Shown: positions 24,128 to 32,617 of the stretch, piece by piece
Numbering within the stretch: position 1 is the stretch's first letter
Layout of the letters: every line of letters starts with the position of its first letter
Origin: Amycolatopsis rifamycinica
GTDB lineage: Bacteria > Actinomycetota > Actinomycetes > Mycobacteriales > Pseudonocardiaceae
Length of the DNA stretch: 64,000 nt
Direction of reading: 5' to 3'
Assembly: GCF_000695625.1 (NCBI RefSeq)
Contig: NZ_JMQI01000024.1
Coordinates: 186,001 to 250,000 of the forward strand
Program-made: the position numbers and the translations under genes
Notes under the pieces: model-generated
What the model saw: only the letters and a program-made list of their open reading frames with translations
The model's database searches: none
What the model was told of the DNA's origin: nothing

Positions 24128-25309
24128 GTGACCTTCCCCGGCCCTTCGCGGATCCCGTGGACCGGCCGCCGTGGCCCGCTCGTGGCCGAGGCGGCCGTGC
24201 TCGGCGTGCTGGTGGTGCTCGACACGGTGCTCGCGGCCCGGGCCGGTCCCGGTCAAGGGCAGCTCGCCGCCATCGCCGTCGAGTTCGCGCCGGGCGTCGG
24301 CCCGGTCGTGGCGCTGCTGGCCGTGCTGCGCCGCCGGTTCCCCGGCCACATCGCCGTCCTGGCTGCCGCCGTCTCCGGGTTGTCGCTGCTCGGGACGGCG
24401 GTCGCCGCGGCGCTCGCCACGACGGGTGCGCGGCTCCCGCCGCAGCCCGGTGCGGCCGAGACCCTCGCGCTCGCCCTGATGGTCGGCGCCTGCTGCCACC
24501 GCCTCGCGCCGAAAGCGGCCACCGTGCTGGCCGTGCTGGGCGGCGCCGCCGCCACGCTGGCCCCGTTCCTGCGCTACGGCACCGAAAACCCGGCGGGGCT
24601 CTACGCCGCCGGCGCCGCGCTGGCCTGGGGCGGCGCGCTGGCCGGCGGCCTGGTGCTCCGCGACGCCGACGTCCGCCACCGCGTGGAGATCCTCGAGCTC
24701 CGCACCGCCGAGCGGCTCCGGCTGGCCCGGGAGCTGCACGACCTCGTCGCCCACCAGATCACCGGCATCGTCGTGCGGGTCCAGGCCGCGCACCGGGTCG
24801 CCGAGCGCACCGGCGGCGACACCGCGACGTTCGCCGAGCTTGAAACCGCGGGCGCGACGGCGCTGTCCGCGATGCGCCGGCTGGTCGGCGCCCTGCGGAC
24901 CGGTGAGGAAGACCTCTTCGTCCCGCCGGCCGACCTCGTCACCGCCGTCGACCGCGCGGTTCCCGACGACGACCGGATCCACCTCGACGTCGGGCCCGGC
25001 CTCGCCGAGCTGGCCGTCGCGCCGGAGATCGTCACCACTGCGCACCGGCTGCTCACCGAGTCCCTCACCAACGTCCGGCGGCACGCGCCCGACGCCACCG
25101 ACGTCCGGGTGCTCGTCCGGCACGAACCGCCGGGCCAGCTGCGGGTCGAGGTGGTGAACGACGGCGCCGCGCGGCCGGCCCGCCGGGACGGCTACGGCCT
25201 GCTGGGCATGGCGGAGCGGGTGGCGGCGGTGGGCGGTACGGTGCAGACGGGTCCGGCGGAAGGCCGGCGCTGGCGCGTCGCCGCGCGGCTGCCGCTCGAA
25301 CCGGGCTGA
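24128..25309 (+). CDS. Two-component sensor histidine kinase (HisKA_3, NarL-partner type)
   Basis: A 393-residue membrane kinase. The N-terminal half has about six hydrophobic segments (to about residue 185) with no obvious extracellular sensor domain. A coiled segment (VRHRVEILELRTAERLRLAR) leads to the HisKA_3 box with phospho-acceptor H204 (ELHDLVAHQITGIVVRVQAA). The HATPase_c domain shows TESLTNVRRHAPDATDVRV and the G-box DGYGLLGMAERVAAVGGTVQ. GTG 24128 is the most likely start, since earlier residues in the frame look non-coding; no strong ribosome site supports it. The response regulator begins 17 nt downstream. A ligand sensed within the membrane is plausible but unproven. Confidence 0.88.
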   Translation: MTFPGPSRIPWTGRRGPLVAEAAVLGVLVVLDTVLAARAGPGQGQLAAIAVEFAPGVGPVVALLAVLRRRFPGHIAVLAAAVSGLSLLGTAVAAALATTGARLPPQPGAAETLALALMVGACCHRLAPKAATVLAVLGGAAATLAPFLRYGTENPAGLYAAGAALAWGGALAGGLVLRDADVRHRVEILELRTAERLRLARELHDLVAHQITGIVVRVQAAHRVAERTGGDTATFAELETAGATALSAMRRLVGALRTGEEDLFVPPADLVTAVDRAVPDDDRIHLDVGPGLAELAVAPEIVTTAHRLLTESLTNVRRHAPDATDVRVLVRHEPPGQLRVEVVNDGAARPARRDGYGLLGMAERVAAVGGTVQTGPAEGRRWRVAARLPLEPG

Positions 25310-25326
25310 AGGCGAGGGGAGACCGG

Positions 25327-25977
25327 GTGCCGACGCGAGTGCTGATCGCCGACGACCAGGCGATGGTCCGCGCGGGGTTCCGGCTGATCCTCGAAGGCGA
25401 GCCGGACATCGAGGTCGTCGGCGAGGCCGCCGACGGCGACGAGGCGGTGCGGCTGGCCCGGCGGCTGCGCCCGGACGTCACGCTGATGGACATCCGGATG
25501 CCGGGCGTGGATGGGCTGCGGGCGACCGAACTGCTGGCGGGCCCGGACGTCCCGGAGCCGCTGCACGTGGTCATGGTGACGACGTTCGGGCTGGACGAAA
25601 ACGTGCACGCGGCGCTGCGGGCCGGGGCGTGCGGATTCCTGCTCAAGGACGCCGGGCCGAACCTGCTCGTCGAGGCGGTGCACGCGGCCGCCCACGGCGA
25701 GGGGCTGGTCTCCCCCGCGATCACCACCCGGCTGCTGGCGCACTACGCGCGCCGCGCGCCCCGGCGCGCCACCGCACCGGAACACCCGCTCACCCCGCGC
25801 GAACTCGACGTCGTGAAGGCCGTGGCGCGCGGGGAGACGAACGAGGAGATCTGCCGCTCACTGGTGGTTTCGCTGCCCACCGTCAAAACCCACATCGGCG
25901 CGGCCAAGCGCAAGCTGGGGGCCCGCAACCGCACCGAAATCGCCATCTGGGCGTGGGAGAGCGGCCTGGTCCGCTGA
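25327..25977 (+). CDS. NarL/LuxR-family response regulator
   Basis: A 216-residue response regulator. The receiver domain (residues 3-120) has the phospho-acceptor D55 (LMDIRMPGVDG), the N-terminal acidic pair (IADDQ) and the Thr/Lys signature (MVTTFG, LLKDAGP). The C-terminal LuxR HTH (about 150-212) reads LTPRELDVVKAVARGETNEE then SLPTVKTHIGAAKRKLGARN. The GTG start follows gaggggag by 7 nt. It is co-transcribed with the kinase. The last 120 bases overlap the convergent RDD gene in antisense, so the two transcripts could interfere. Confidence 0.92.
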   Translation: MPTRVLIADDQAMVRAGFRLILEGEPDIEVVGEAADGDEAVRLARRLRPDVTLMDIRMPGVDGLRATELLAGPDVPEPLHVVMVTTFGLDENVHAALRAGACGFLLKDAGPNLLVEAVHAAAHGEGLVSPAITTRLLAHYARRAPRRATAPEHPLTPRELDVVKAVARGETNEEICRSLVVSLPTVKTHIGAAKRKLGARNRTEIAIWAWESGLVR

Positions 25978-26424
25978 CCGCGGGACCCGCACGACGACCG
26001 TGCCCGCCACGATGTCGCCGAACCGCTGCCGCCGCCGGTTGCACAGCATCACGGTGAGCCCGGCCAGGCCCCACGCGAACCCGTCGACCACCATCAGCAG
26101 CTCCCGCAGGAGGAACGCCCCCAGTGACGGGTGGCCGCCGTCGAGCGTCACGACCCGCAGGCGGAGCCGGCGCATGGCGGGGGTCTGCCCGCCGTGCCGG
26201 TACGGCCACCACGCGTTGACGAACCACTGGCCCACGAGGTCCAAGGCCAGCATGGCGTAGAAGACGACCTTGAGGAACGTCAGCAACCCCACGCCGTCCG
26301 GGTGGAACAGCCAGACCACCGCGATCGCGAGCAGCAGCATCGGCACGAAGACGAGCATTTCGTCGAGCAGGAACTGTGCGAGGCGGCGGCCGACGACGCC
26401 GAGCCCCGGCCGGGAACCGGTCAT
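25858..26424 (-). CDS. RDD family membrane protein
   Basis: A 188-residue protein with an RDD-like core. The N-terminal signature is degenerate (RRLAQFLLDEMLVFVPMLLL, where family members usually have R-x-D-D). It also shows WWPYRHGGQTPAMRRLRLRV and a C-terminal LCNRRRQRFGDIVAGTVVV, which is strongly conserved. Three membrane helices are predicted. The recognisable domain ends near residue 150. The remaining tail is encoded on the strand opposite the response regulator's HTH and has no family similarity, so it is a read-through extension into that gene. The start is ATG 26424 with a weak ribosome site. Function is unknown. Confidence 0.8.
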   Translation of the reverse strand: MTGSRPGLGVVGRRLAQFLLDEMLVFVPMLLLAIAVVWLFHPDGVGLLTFLKVVFYAMLALDLVGQWFVNAWWPYRHGGQTPAMRRLRLRVVTLDGGHPSLGAFLLRELLMVVDGFAWGLAGLTVMLCNRRRQRFGDIVAGTVVVRVPRSADQAALPRPDGDFGAVAGPQLALGRADVGFDGGQRNHQ

Positions 26425-26468
26425 GGACCCATGATCGCGGCCGCCGCGGCCGGGCGCGCGCCGGGTGT

Positions 26469-26486
26469 CTCATACCCGGGGCCGAG
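26469..26486. promoter_or_regulatory. Second CTCNTACC half-site, upstream of RDD and peptidase genes
   Basis: CTCATACC is followed by CG and a partly complementary GGGCCGAG, the same arrangement as at 24070-24087. It lies between the divergent RDD (start 26424) and peptidase (start 26580) genes, so both could respond to the two-component system. This rests on two sites only. Confidence 0.35.
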
Positions 26487-26579
26487 GCGGACGCCGCGAG
26501 ATCGTCCCGCGGGCTGATCACCGGCGGGCGCCGGCGGGCCAGGCTCGGGCGCACCCACCCGCCGACGGAAGGACCCCCG

Positions 26580-28301
26580 GTGCGCCTCTCCCGGACAGCA
26601 CGGACAGGACGGACAGCAAGGACGGCAAGGGCAGGAGTGGTGGCCGCGACGGCCGCCCTTTTCGCGGCGGCGGTGCCCGCCGCGGCCGCCGATCCGCTCA
26701 CCCCGTACACGACGCAGCAGCTGACCTGGGGCGGCTGCCCGTTCGAGCCGGCGGCGGACGAGAAACCCGCGCAGTGCGCGCGGGTCACGGTTCCGCGGGA
26801 CTGGGCCGACCCGGCCGCGGGGCCGGAGCTCGAGGTGTCGATCAGCCGCGTCGCCGCGACCGGCGAGCGGCGCGGCGCGATCCTGCTCAACCCCGGCGGG
26901 CCCGGCGGCCAGGGCACGCCGCTCGCGGGGCAGCTCGCCGCGCTGCAGCCGTCGGTGAACCAGCTCTACGACTTCGTCGGCATGGACCCGCGCGGCACCG
27001 GGCACGCGGGCACCGACGACCGCGGCTTCCAGTGCCAGGTGCCGGTCGGACGGCTGCCGCAGGGCCCGCTCGACGCCCGGGACCGCTCCGCGGCGAGCAT
27101 CGCGGCCCACCAGCAGACACCCCGTGCCGTCGCCGAGGCGTGCCAAAGCGACGCGCTCGCGCCCTACGTCACCACCTGGCAGACCGCCCACGACATGGAT
27201 CTGATCCGCGTCCTGCTCGGCGACGAGAAGCTGAACTACCTCGGCTACTCCTACGGCACCTGGCTCGGCGCCAAGTACGCGTCGCTGTTCCCCGGCCACA
27301 CCGGCAAGACCGTGCTCGACTCCAGCGTCGACTTCGAAGGCAGGCTGCAGGCCGACTTCGAGGCGTTCCCCGTCATCGACCAGCGCCAGTTCGACGACGT
27401 CTACCTGCCGTGGCTGGCCCGGAACGCCCCGGCCCAGCTGGGCGGGACGCCCGCCGAGGTCAAGGCGAAGTGGGAGCGGGTCCGCGCCTACTACGGCACG
27501 CACGGCCTCGCGCCGGACACCTACGACAGCATTTTCGTCGGCAACGGCAGCGCGTTCCGGTGGGCCCTCGGCGCGCTGATCTTCCTCCTCGGCGCCCAGG
27601 CCCTCGACGGCACGACGGCCCCGGCCCCGGCGGCGCTGGCCGGCGACCTCGACGCGGTGTCCCGGACGGCGTTCGGCGTCCCGGCGGCCGAGCTGACGAC
27701 CGATCGGGTGGCCGCGTCGAGCCTCGCCCCGGACTACCGGCAGACGTCCGGAACCCGCTACGCGGTGGCGTGCGGCGACCAGCCCACGCGTTCGGCGGCC
27801 TGGTACAAGCGCCTCAGCGACCGGCAGGGCCCGTCCTACCCGCTCTTCGGCTGGGCCTACGGCCTGACTGAGCCGTGCGCCTTCTGGTCGGACAAGCCCC
27901 AGCACGAGCTCCCGCCGCGGATCCCGGCCGAGGCGGCGGCGAACATCCTTGTGGTGCAAGGCGAGTTCGACCCCCAGACCGGCTACGAGCAGGCGACGTC
28001 CGGGGCGCGTTCGGCGGGCGTGCCACTGGTGTCGGTGGACGATTCGCCGTTCCACGGCCAGTACGCGCTGGGCGGCAACCCGTGCGTCGACGGCCTGGTG
28101 AACGTCTTCCTGGTCAAGAACTCCCGCCCCCGCTCGACGACCTGCCCCGGTGTCCCGTTGCCCGGCGAGGAGCAGGTGTACCCGGTGGCCGGGCCGGTGC
28201 GGAGCGCGGCCCAGTCTGTCCGGGCGCAGTCCTTCCGCGGCGTGACGGCGTTGCCGGCGCGGGTGCAGGACGAGATCAGCACGCTCAACCGGAAGCGCTG
28301 A
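26580..28301 (+). CDS. Secreted alpha/beta hydrolase of the tripeptidyl aminopeptidase (SlpD/SlpE, TAP-like) family
   Basis: A 573-residue secreted serine hydrolase. The signal peptide has an unusual n-region of Arg-Thr-Ala repeats, then VVAATAALFAAAVPAAAADP. The alpha/beta hydrolase core shows LLNPGGPGGQGTPLAG, DFVGMDPRGTGHAG, and the nucleophile elbow GYSYGTWLG with S224. The TAP-like C-terminal domain carries the likely acid and base in VVQGEFDPQTGYEQA and SPFHGQYALGGNPCVDGLVN. Family members cleave tripeptides from protein N-termini outside the cell. GTG 26580 follows ggaagga by 6 nt. Pairs of Cys (for example CGDQ, EPCAFW) suit an extracellular enzyme. Confidence 0.9.
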   Translation: MRLSRTARTGRTARTARAGVVAATAALFAAAVPAAAADPLTPYTTQQLTWGGCPFEPAADEKPAQCARVTVPRDWADPAAGPELEVSISRVAATGERRGAILLNPGGPGGQGTPLAGQLAALQPSVNQLYDFVGMDPRGTGHAGTDDRGFQCQVPVGRLPQGPLDARDRSAASIAAHQQTPRAVAEACQSDALAPYVTTWQTAHDMDLIRVLLGDEKLNYLGYSYGTWLGAKYASLFPGHTGKTVLDSSVDFEGRLQADFEAFPVIDQRQFDDVYLPWLARNAPAQLGGTPAEVKAKWERVRAYYGTHGLAPDTYDSIFVGNGSAFRWALGALIFLLGAQALDGTTAPAPAALAGDLDAVSRTAFGVPAAELTTDRVAASSLAPDYRQTSGTRYAVACGDQPTRSAAWYKRLSDRQGPSYPLFGWAYGLTEPCAFWSDKPQHELPPRIPAEAAANILVVQGEFDPQTGYEQATSGARSAGVPLVSVDDSPFHGQYALGGNPCVDGLVNVFLVKNSRPRSTTCPGVPLPGEEQVYPVAGPVRSAAQSVRAQSFRGVTALPARVQDEISTLNRKR

Positions 28302-28311
28302 CCGCGGCTCC

Positions 28312-28347
28312 GGCCCGCCTCACCGCGTCGGAGCGGTGCGGCGGGCC
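28312..28347. terminator. Bidirectional hairpin terminator between convergent peptidase and phoD-like genes
   Basis: A 15-bp inverted repeat (ggcccgcctcaccgc / gcggtgcggcgggcc) with one mismatch encloses a 6-nt loop. It fills the 60-nt gap between the two convergent stop codons. Confidence 0.8.
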
Positions 28348-28361
28348 GGCGACCTCGGGTC

Positions 28362-29930
28362 CTACCTCGGGGTGGCGCCGCCTTCCCCGTCGGCGATGAC
28401 GAAGCTCGCCCGGGTCGTGACCGGCGCACCGGGCCGCGAAACGTAGTCGACGACGCGGTAGTCGGCCGTCCACTCGGTCCGGGTCACGACGTTGCGGACG
28501 TAGCCGCGCTTGCGGTTGACGAACTTGATGTGCGGGTTCTCCCGCAGCTGCACGGCATCGCCGGCGTTCTGCTCGACGCCGTCGCCGCCCGAGGTGATCG
28601 AGGTGCCCACCAGCTCCGTGCCCACCGTCGCCGAGCCCGGGTCCGTGAAGTCGGCCTTGATGTCGGCGACGTAGCTCGCGTGCACGTCACCGGTGATCAC
28701 CACCGGGTTGCTCGCCCTCGCCAGGTGGTCGCGGACGAGGTCGCGCTCGACCGGGTAGCTGTCCCACGCGTCGTCGCTGAAGCTCGTCTCCGGGCCCGCG
28801 GTGAAGTCGCGGGCCGAGAAGAACACCTGCTGGGCCAGGATGTTCCAGCGCGCGGTGCGGCCGGCCAGGTTCCGCAGCAGCCAGTCCCGCTGCGCGGAAC
28901 CGAGGATCGTGCGGGCCGGGTCGAGCCGCTCCTCCGGCGTCACCTCCTGGTCGTCGCGGAACTGGCGGGTGTCGAGCAGGTGCACGTCGGCCAGGTCGCC
29001 GAAGGTCAGCCGCCGGTTGATGCGGATGCCGGGGCCGGACGGACGCTGGGCGCGTCGCAGCGGCATGTGCTCGTAGTACGCCTGGAAGGCGGCCGCGCGG
29101 CGCTGCCGGAACACCGCCGGGTCCTGGTCGGGTTCGGTGTCGGGCTGGGAGATGTCGCCCGCCCAGTTGTTTTCGACCTCGTGGTCGTCGAACACGACCG
29201 CCCACGGGAAGGCCGCGTGGGCCGCCTGCAGGTCCGGGTCGCTCTTGTACTGGGCGAGCCGGGTGCGGTAGTCGGCGAGCGTCCAGATCTCGGCCGCCGG
29301 CGCGTGCGCCCGGCCGATCGTGCCCTGCGCGCCCCCTTCGTAGATGTAGTCGCCGAGGAACGCGACGAGGTCGAGGTCCTCCTCGGCCAGGTGCCGGTAG
29401 GCCGTGTAGAATCCTTCCGGGTAGTTCTGGCAGCTGGCGAAGGCGAAGGCGAACCGGTCGGTCCGCGCGCCCGGCCGCGGCGCGGTTTTCGTCCGGCCCA
29501 CCGGGCTCAGCTCGGTCCCGGTCCGGAAGCGGTAGAAGTACTCGGCTCCCGGCCGCAGCCCGGACACCTCGACGTGCACCGCGTGCGCCTGCTCGGGGCG
29601 AGCCAGCTCGGCACCGGCCGCCACCACCCGGTGGAACCGCTCGTCCTCGGCGACCTGCCAGCTCACCGGCACCGGACGGGACGGCATACCCCCGTCGGGC
29701 GACAGGGGCCGGGGCGCCAGCCGCGTCCACAGCACCACCCCGCCGGGCAGCGGATCGCCCGACGCGACCCCCAGCGTGAACGGCGCCCGGACCGGCGCGT
29801 GCCCCGCGCCCTCGGCGGCCGCGGCCGGGATGCCGGACAGCGCGGCGGCGCCGAGCGCGGCGGTCCCGGCGAGCAGCACCTGCCGCCGGGACGGCGCCGG
29901 ACCCGCGGCGGCGTCGAAGGAACCAGCCAT
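28362..29930 (-). CDS. phoD: PhoD-type alkaline phosphatase, Tat-exported
   Basis: A 522-residue secreted metallophosphatase. A twin-Arg signal (SRRQVLLAGTAALGAAAL, R15-R16) indicates Tat export, as known for PhoD with its Fe/Ca cofactor. The N-terminal PhoD_N beta domain covers about residues 45-150 (FTLGVASGDPLPGGVVLWTR). The catalytic domain has FASCQNYPEGFYTAYRH, DLVAFLGDYIYEGGA, VVFDDHEVENNWAGD and VVITGDVHASYVADI, the metal-ligand segments of the family. Length is normal. The start is set by gaggtg 5 nt upstream. A weak PHO-box-like stretch lies about 90-115 nt upstream, so phosphate control is possible. Confidence 0.92.
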   Translation of the reverse strand: MAGSFDAAAGPAPSRRQVLLAGTAALGAAALSGIPAAAAEGAGHAPVRAPFTLGVASGDPLPGGVVLWTRLAPRPLSPDGGMPSRPVPVSWQVAEDERFHRVVAAGAELARPEQAHAVHVEVSGLRPGAEYFYRFRTGTELSPVGRTKTAPRPGARTDRFAFAFASCQNYPEGFYTAYRHLAEEDLDLVAFLGDYIYEGGAQGTIGRAHAPAAEIWTLADYRTRLAQYKSDPDLQAAHAAFPWAVVFDDHEVENNWAGDISQPDTEPDQDPAVFRQRRAAAFQAYYEHMPLRRAQRPSGPGIRINRRLTFGDLADVHLLDTRQFRDDQEVTPEERLDPARTILGSAQRDWLLRNLAGRTARWNILAQQVFFSARDFTAGPETSFSDDAWDSYPVERDLVRDHLARASNPVVITGDVHASYVADIKADFTDPGSATVGTELVGTSITSGGDGVEQNAGDAVQLRENPHIKFVNRKRGYVRNVVTRTEWTADYRVVDYVSRPGAPVTTRASFVIADGEGGATPR

Positions 29931-30110
29931 GTGTCACCTCTTCCGAAAAGACCGATTACGGCCCGCACACGCTAAGTTCGGCGGATGACTACAGAGGGAC
30001 ATCCCGATGGCCCGGCGGTGTACACCCGGATGAGGTAGGCGAACTTCATCTCGGATCAAGGAGTGACGGTGGCCGGGCCCGGGCAGGCCGGGTCCGGTCG
30101 CCGGGAGCCG

Positions 30111-30620
30111 TCAGTACGGAATGGTGATGTCGGCGGCACTGGTGGTCTCGTAGACCACACCGCTCTTGGTGGCGTAGTGGGTGCAGGCGACGTGGACCGA
30201 GCGCAAGAAGGCGCCGTTGGGGATCCAGGGCGACCCGAAGTGGACGTCGACCAGCGCGCCGCCGTTTTCGGAGTCGTACTCGCCTGTGACAGCGCCGGTC
30301 TGGGCGGTGGCGGTGCATTGGACGTTGATGTAGTCGGCGTCGCGCCGGTCGTTGCCGGGGGTGGCGAAGCGCGAGTAGCCGCGGAGCTTCATCCGGCGGG
30401 CGGTCCCGTCGCTTTCGGTGCCCTCGGTCTGAATCACGCCCTGCAGGACGTAGGCGGCGGTCGTGCCGCCTCCGGAGCCGCCGCCGGTGCCGGGCTCCTC
30501 CGGGGCCGGATCGTCGATGGTCGGCAACTGGTAGGGGTCGGCCTGAGCGGGGGCGACGACCCCCACCGACAACGCGGCGACGGCGACCGCGACGAAAACT
30601 CGTTTAAGCGATGAACTCAT
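30111..30620 (-). CDS. Small secreted protein of unknown function
   Basis: A 169-residue protein with a strong Sec signal peptide (VFVAVAVAALSVGVVAPAQA), then an acidic/Pro stretch and a Gly-rich linker (PGTGGGSGGGTT). A beta-rich domain of about 110 residues follows, with two Cys (NVQCTATA, VHVACTHYA) that may form a disulfide. I do not recognise a family. ATG 30620 was chosen because the signal peptide begins there; the frame stays open upstream but the added sequence has no protein character. Ribosome-site match is weak. Confidence 0.72.
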   Translation of the reverse strand: MSSSLKRVFVAVAVAALSVGVVAPAQADPYQLPTIDDPAPEEPGTGGGSGGGTTAAYVLQGVIQTEGTESDGTARRMKLRGYSRFATPGNDRRDADYINVQCTATAQTGAVTGEYDSENGGALVDVHFGSPWIPNGAFLRSVHVACTHYATKSGVVYETTSAADITIPY

Positions 30621-30927
30621 GCCTGAAGCATTACCGCGCTTTCCGTGATCCGCCGCGAAATTCCGCGGACGTCCCGGAAATTGGTACGTCCGGACCAGGC
30701 TCCGCCCGCGCACGCCGTACCGATTCGGCAAAATTACCCACATTTCGGGAACCGACGCCAGGCCAACGAAGGAGGGCGCCCTTTCCCGTACTTCTCTTTT
30801 ACGCTTTTCCTCAGCGATCTTTTGACGAAGTACCACCCGTTGGCGTCGATGAAAAACTTTCCGGGACGATATGCGGGGGCCGGCTCCGGAAGAAATCGAA
30901 AGACGAGCGAGCCGGTCGGCTCGAAGG
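30621..30927. other. Intergenic region, A/T-richer than surroundings
   Basis: About 300 bases lie between the start of the secreted-protein gene and the 3' end of the aldo/keto reductase gene, both on the - strand. Composition is visibly less GC-rich (for example 30780-30870) and short open frames show no protein signature. It should hold the promoter of the secreted-protein gene and the end of the reductase transcript. No terminator hairpin or promoter could be fixed. Confidence 0.45.
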
Positions 30928-31974
30928 TCACGGCACGGGAACGAGGGGAACGTCGAGGAGGCTCCGGTCGCCGTCGGTGCCGTGGGCCAGGGCGGCCGCC
31001 GCGTCCTCGTGCGGCGTGCCCAGCCGGACGGCGCTGACCTCGTCCAACCGCCGGTGGTGCGCTCGGCCGAGCTCGACGCTCAGTGCGTCGAGGTAACCCG
31101 TCAGCTGGGCGGGCGTGCGGGGTCCCACGATGGGGATCAGCGAGGTCCGGACCTGTGCGGCGCGATGGCGGAGCCAGGACAGCGCGACCTGGACCGGCCC
31201 GGTACCGGCCTCGTCGGCGACGGCGAGGACCGCGTCGAGCACGGCGGCGCGTCGCCCGGCACCCTCGCCCGCCGCGGCCTGGGCGCTGAGCCGCCCCTGC
31301 TCACCGCGCCGGTACTTCCCGGTGAGCAGACCACCGGCCAAGGGGCCGTACCCGACGACACCCAGCCCGTGGGCCTGAGCCATCGGGATGAGTTCCCGCT
31401 CCGCGGAGCGTTCGGCCAGGCTGTACTCGGTCTGGATGCCGACCAGCGGCGCGCGCCCGCTCAGTTCCGACCTGACGGCCGCGCCGGCGACCCGCCAAGC
31501 CGGGAAGTTCGACAGCCCGCCGTAGCGGACCTTGCCCGCTCGGATCAGGTCCTCGAGGCCGGCCACGATCTCCGCCACCGGGGTCACGCCGTCGGGGAAG
31601 TGCGGCATGAAGACGTCCACGTAGCCGGTCTTCAACCGCCGCAGGCTCTCCTCCAGGGAGCGGATCATCACCTTGCGGCTGTTGCCGGTGGTCCCCGGCC
31701 GGACCCGGGACTGCCTGCTCCCGGTGTACTTCGCGATCACCACGAAGTCGTCGCGCTCCCGGCCGAGGAGATCGCCCAGCACGGTCTCGGCCTCGCCGTT
31801 CTGGTAGATGTTCGACACGTCGAAGGTCGTGCCACCGGCCGCGACGAACGCTTCGAAGATCGCCTTGGCGCCCACCAGGCCCGCGGCGGACGGCGCCGAG
31901 CCGAAGTTGGCCGTGCCCAGGACGTATTCCGAGACCCGCAACCCGCTTTGCCGTCCGAAGGTCTGGTAGCGCAC
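30928..31974 (-). CDS. Aldo/keto reductase
   Basis: A 348-residue (beta/alpha)8 NADP-dependent reductase. It opens with VRYQTFGRQSGLRVSEYVLG. The catalytic tetrad positions are visible as D in TTFDVSNIY, Y in SNIYQNGEAE, K in VIAKYTG and H in FMPHFPDGV. NADP-binding segments include YGPLAGGLLTGKYRRGE near residue 215 and IPIVGPRTPAQL near 300. The GTG at 31974 follows an aggaga ribosome site; the longer frame upstream reads through the divergent TetR gene and is not coding. It is divergent from the TetR gene, which probably represses it. The substrate is unknown. Confidence 0.92.
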   Translation of the reverse strand: MRYQTFGRQSGLRVSEYVLGTANFGSAPSAAGLVGAKAIFEAFVAAGGTTFDVSNIYQNGEAETVLGDLLGRERDDFVVIAKYTGSRQSRVRPGTTGNSRKVMIRSLEESLRRLKTGYVDVFMPHFPDGVTPVAEIVAGLEDLIRAGKVRYGGLSNFPAWRVAGAAVRSELSGRAPLVGIQTEYSLAERSAERELIPMAQAHGLGVVGYGPLAGGLLTGKYRRGEQGRLSAQAAAGEGAGRRAAVLDAVLAVADEAGTGPVQVALSWLRHRAAQVRTSLIPIVGPRTPAQLTGYLDALSVELGRAHHRRLDEVSAVRLGTPHEDAAAALAHGTDGDRSLLDVPLVPVP

Positions 31975-32002
31975 AGGAGTCTCCTTGAGGCACGAGCGGT
32001 GG

Positions 32003-32042
32003 GGTACAGTGTGGACAGTACCACATAAAACGAATGGTCGTT
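32003..32042. promoter_or_regulatory. Two inverted repeats in the reductase/TetR divergent gap, candidate TetR operators
   Basis: The first (32003-32022) is GGTACaGT-gtgg-ACaGTACC, imperfect at one position per arm. The second (32029-32042) is AACGAatggTCGTT, a half-site pair of the kind bound by TetR proteins. It ends 4 nt before the TetR ATG. Together they cover the likely promoters of both divergent genes. Confidence 0.55.
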
Positions 32043-32046
32043 CTTT

Positions 32047-32583
32047 ATGCCCAGAGTCACCCAAGCCCACCTCGACGCGCGACGTCAGCAGATCATCGAC
32101 GCGGCCCGCGCCCGCTTCGCCGGCCACGGGTTCGCGCGGACGTCCATGACCGACCTCGTCGAAGCTTCCGGCCTCTCCGTGGGGGCGATCTACCGGTACT
32201 TCAAGGGGAAGGACCAGATCGTCGCCGCCATCTGCGAGCAGGCGACCCAGGCGCTGCCCGCCGAGCTGACGGCCGGGTCCGTGCACGAGTTCCTCGAGCA
32301 CGTCCGGACCATGGCCCGCGAAGAGGACCACGCCCGGCTGGTCGCCCAGATCTACGCCGAGGCCGCGGTCTCCCCGCAGCTCGCCGCCCTCGTCCGCCGG
32401 CAACTCGGCGACCTGCGCGCCGCGGTCGCCGCGCTCCTGCCCGGCCACGAGCCGGCCGAAGCGGAACGGATCGCCGAAGCGTTCGTGGCGGTCTGCAACG
32501 GCTACACCCAGCAACTCGCCGTGCGCGGCGACCTCGACCCGGCTCCCTTCACCGCGGCACTGACGGCGATCATCGAGTCGTGA
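32047..32583 (+). CDS. TetR family transcriptional repressor
   Basis: A 178-residue regulator. The N-terminal TetR HTH (about residues 10-55) reads RRQQIIDAARARFAGHGFAR and LVEASGLSVGAIYRYFKGKD, a textbook match. The C-terminal ligand domain is all-helical (AVSPQLAALVRRQLGDLRAA). The ATG has no ribosome site and lies only 4 nt behind an inverted repeat, so the mRNA may be leaderless. Divergent placement next to the aldo/keto reductase, with two inverted repeats between, suggests repression of that gene and of itself. The inducer is unknown. Confidence 0.92.
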   Translation: MPRVTQAHLDARRQQIIDAARARFAGHGFARTSMTDLVEASGLSVGAIYRYFKGKDQIVAAICEQATQALPAELTAGSVHEFLEHVRTMAREEDHARLVAQIYAEAAVSPQLAALVRRQLGDLRAAVAALLPGHEPAEAERIAEAFVAVCNGYTQQLAVRGDLDPAPFTAALTAIIES

Positions 32584-32617
32584 CGTCGTCACCGGCTTGT
32601 CGGTAGAGTTCCCGGCG

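Noticed and set aside
30645-31037. A small + strand gene upstream of the secreted protein
   Set aside because: No ribosome site, no family feature, and it runs into the antisense of the aldo/keto reductase.
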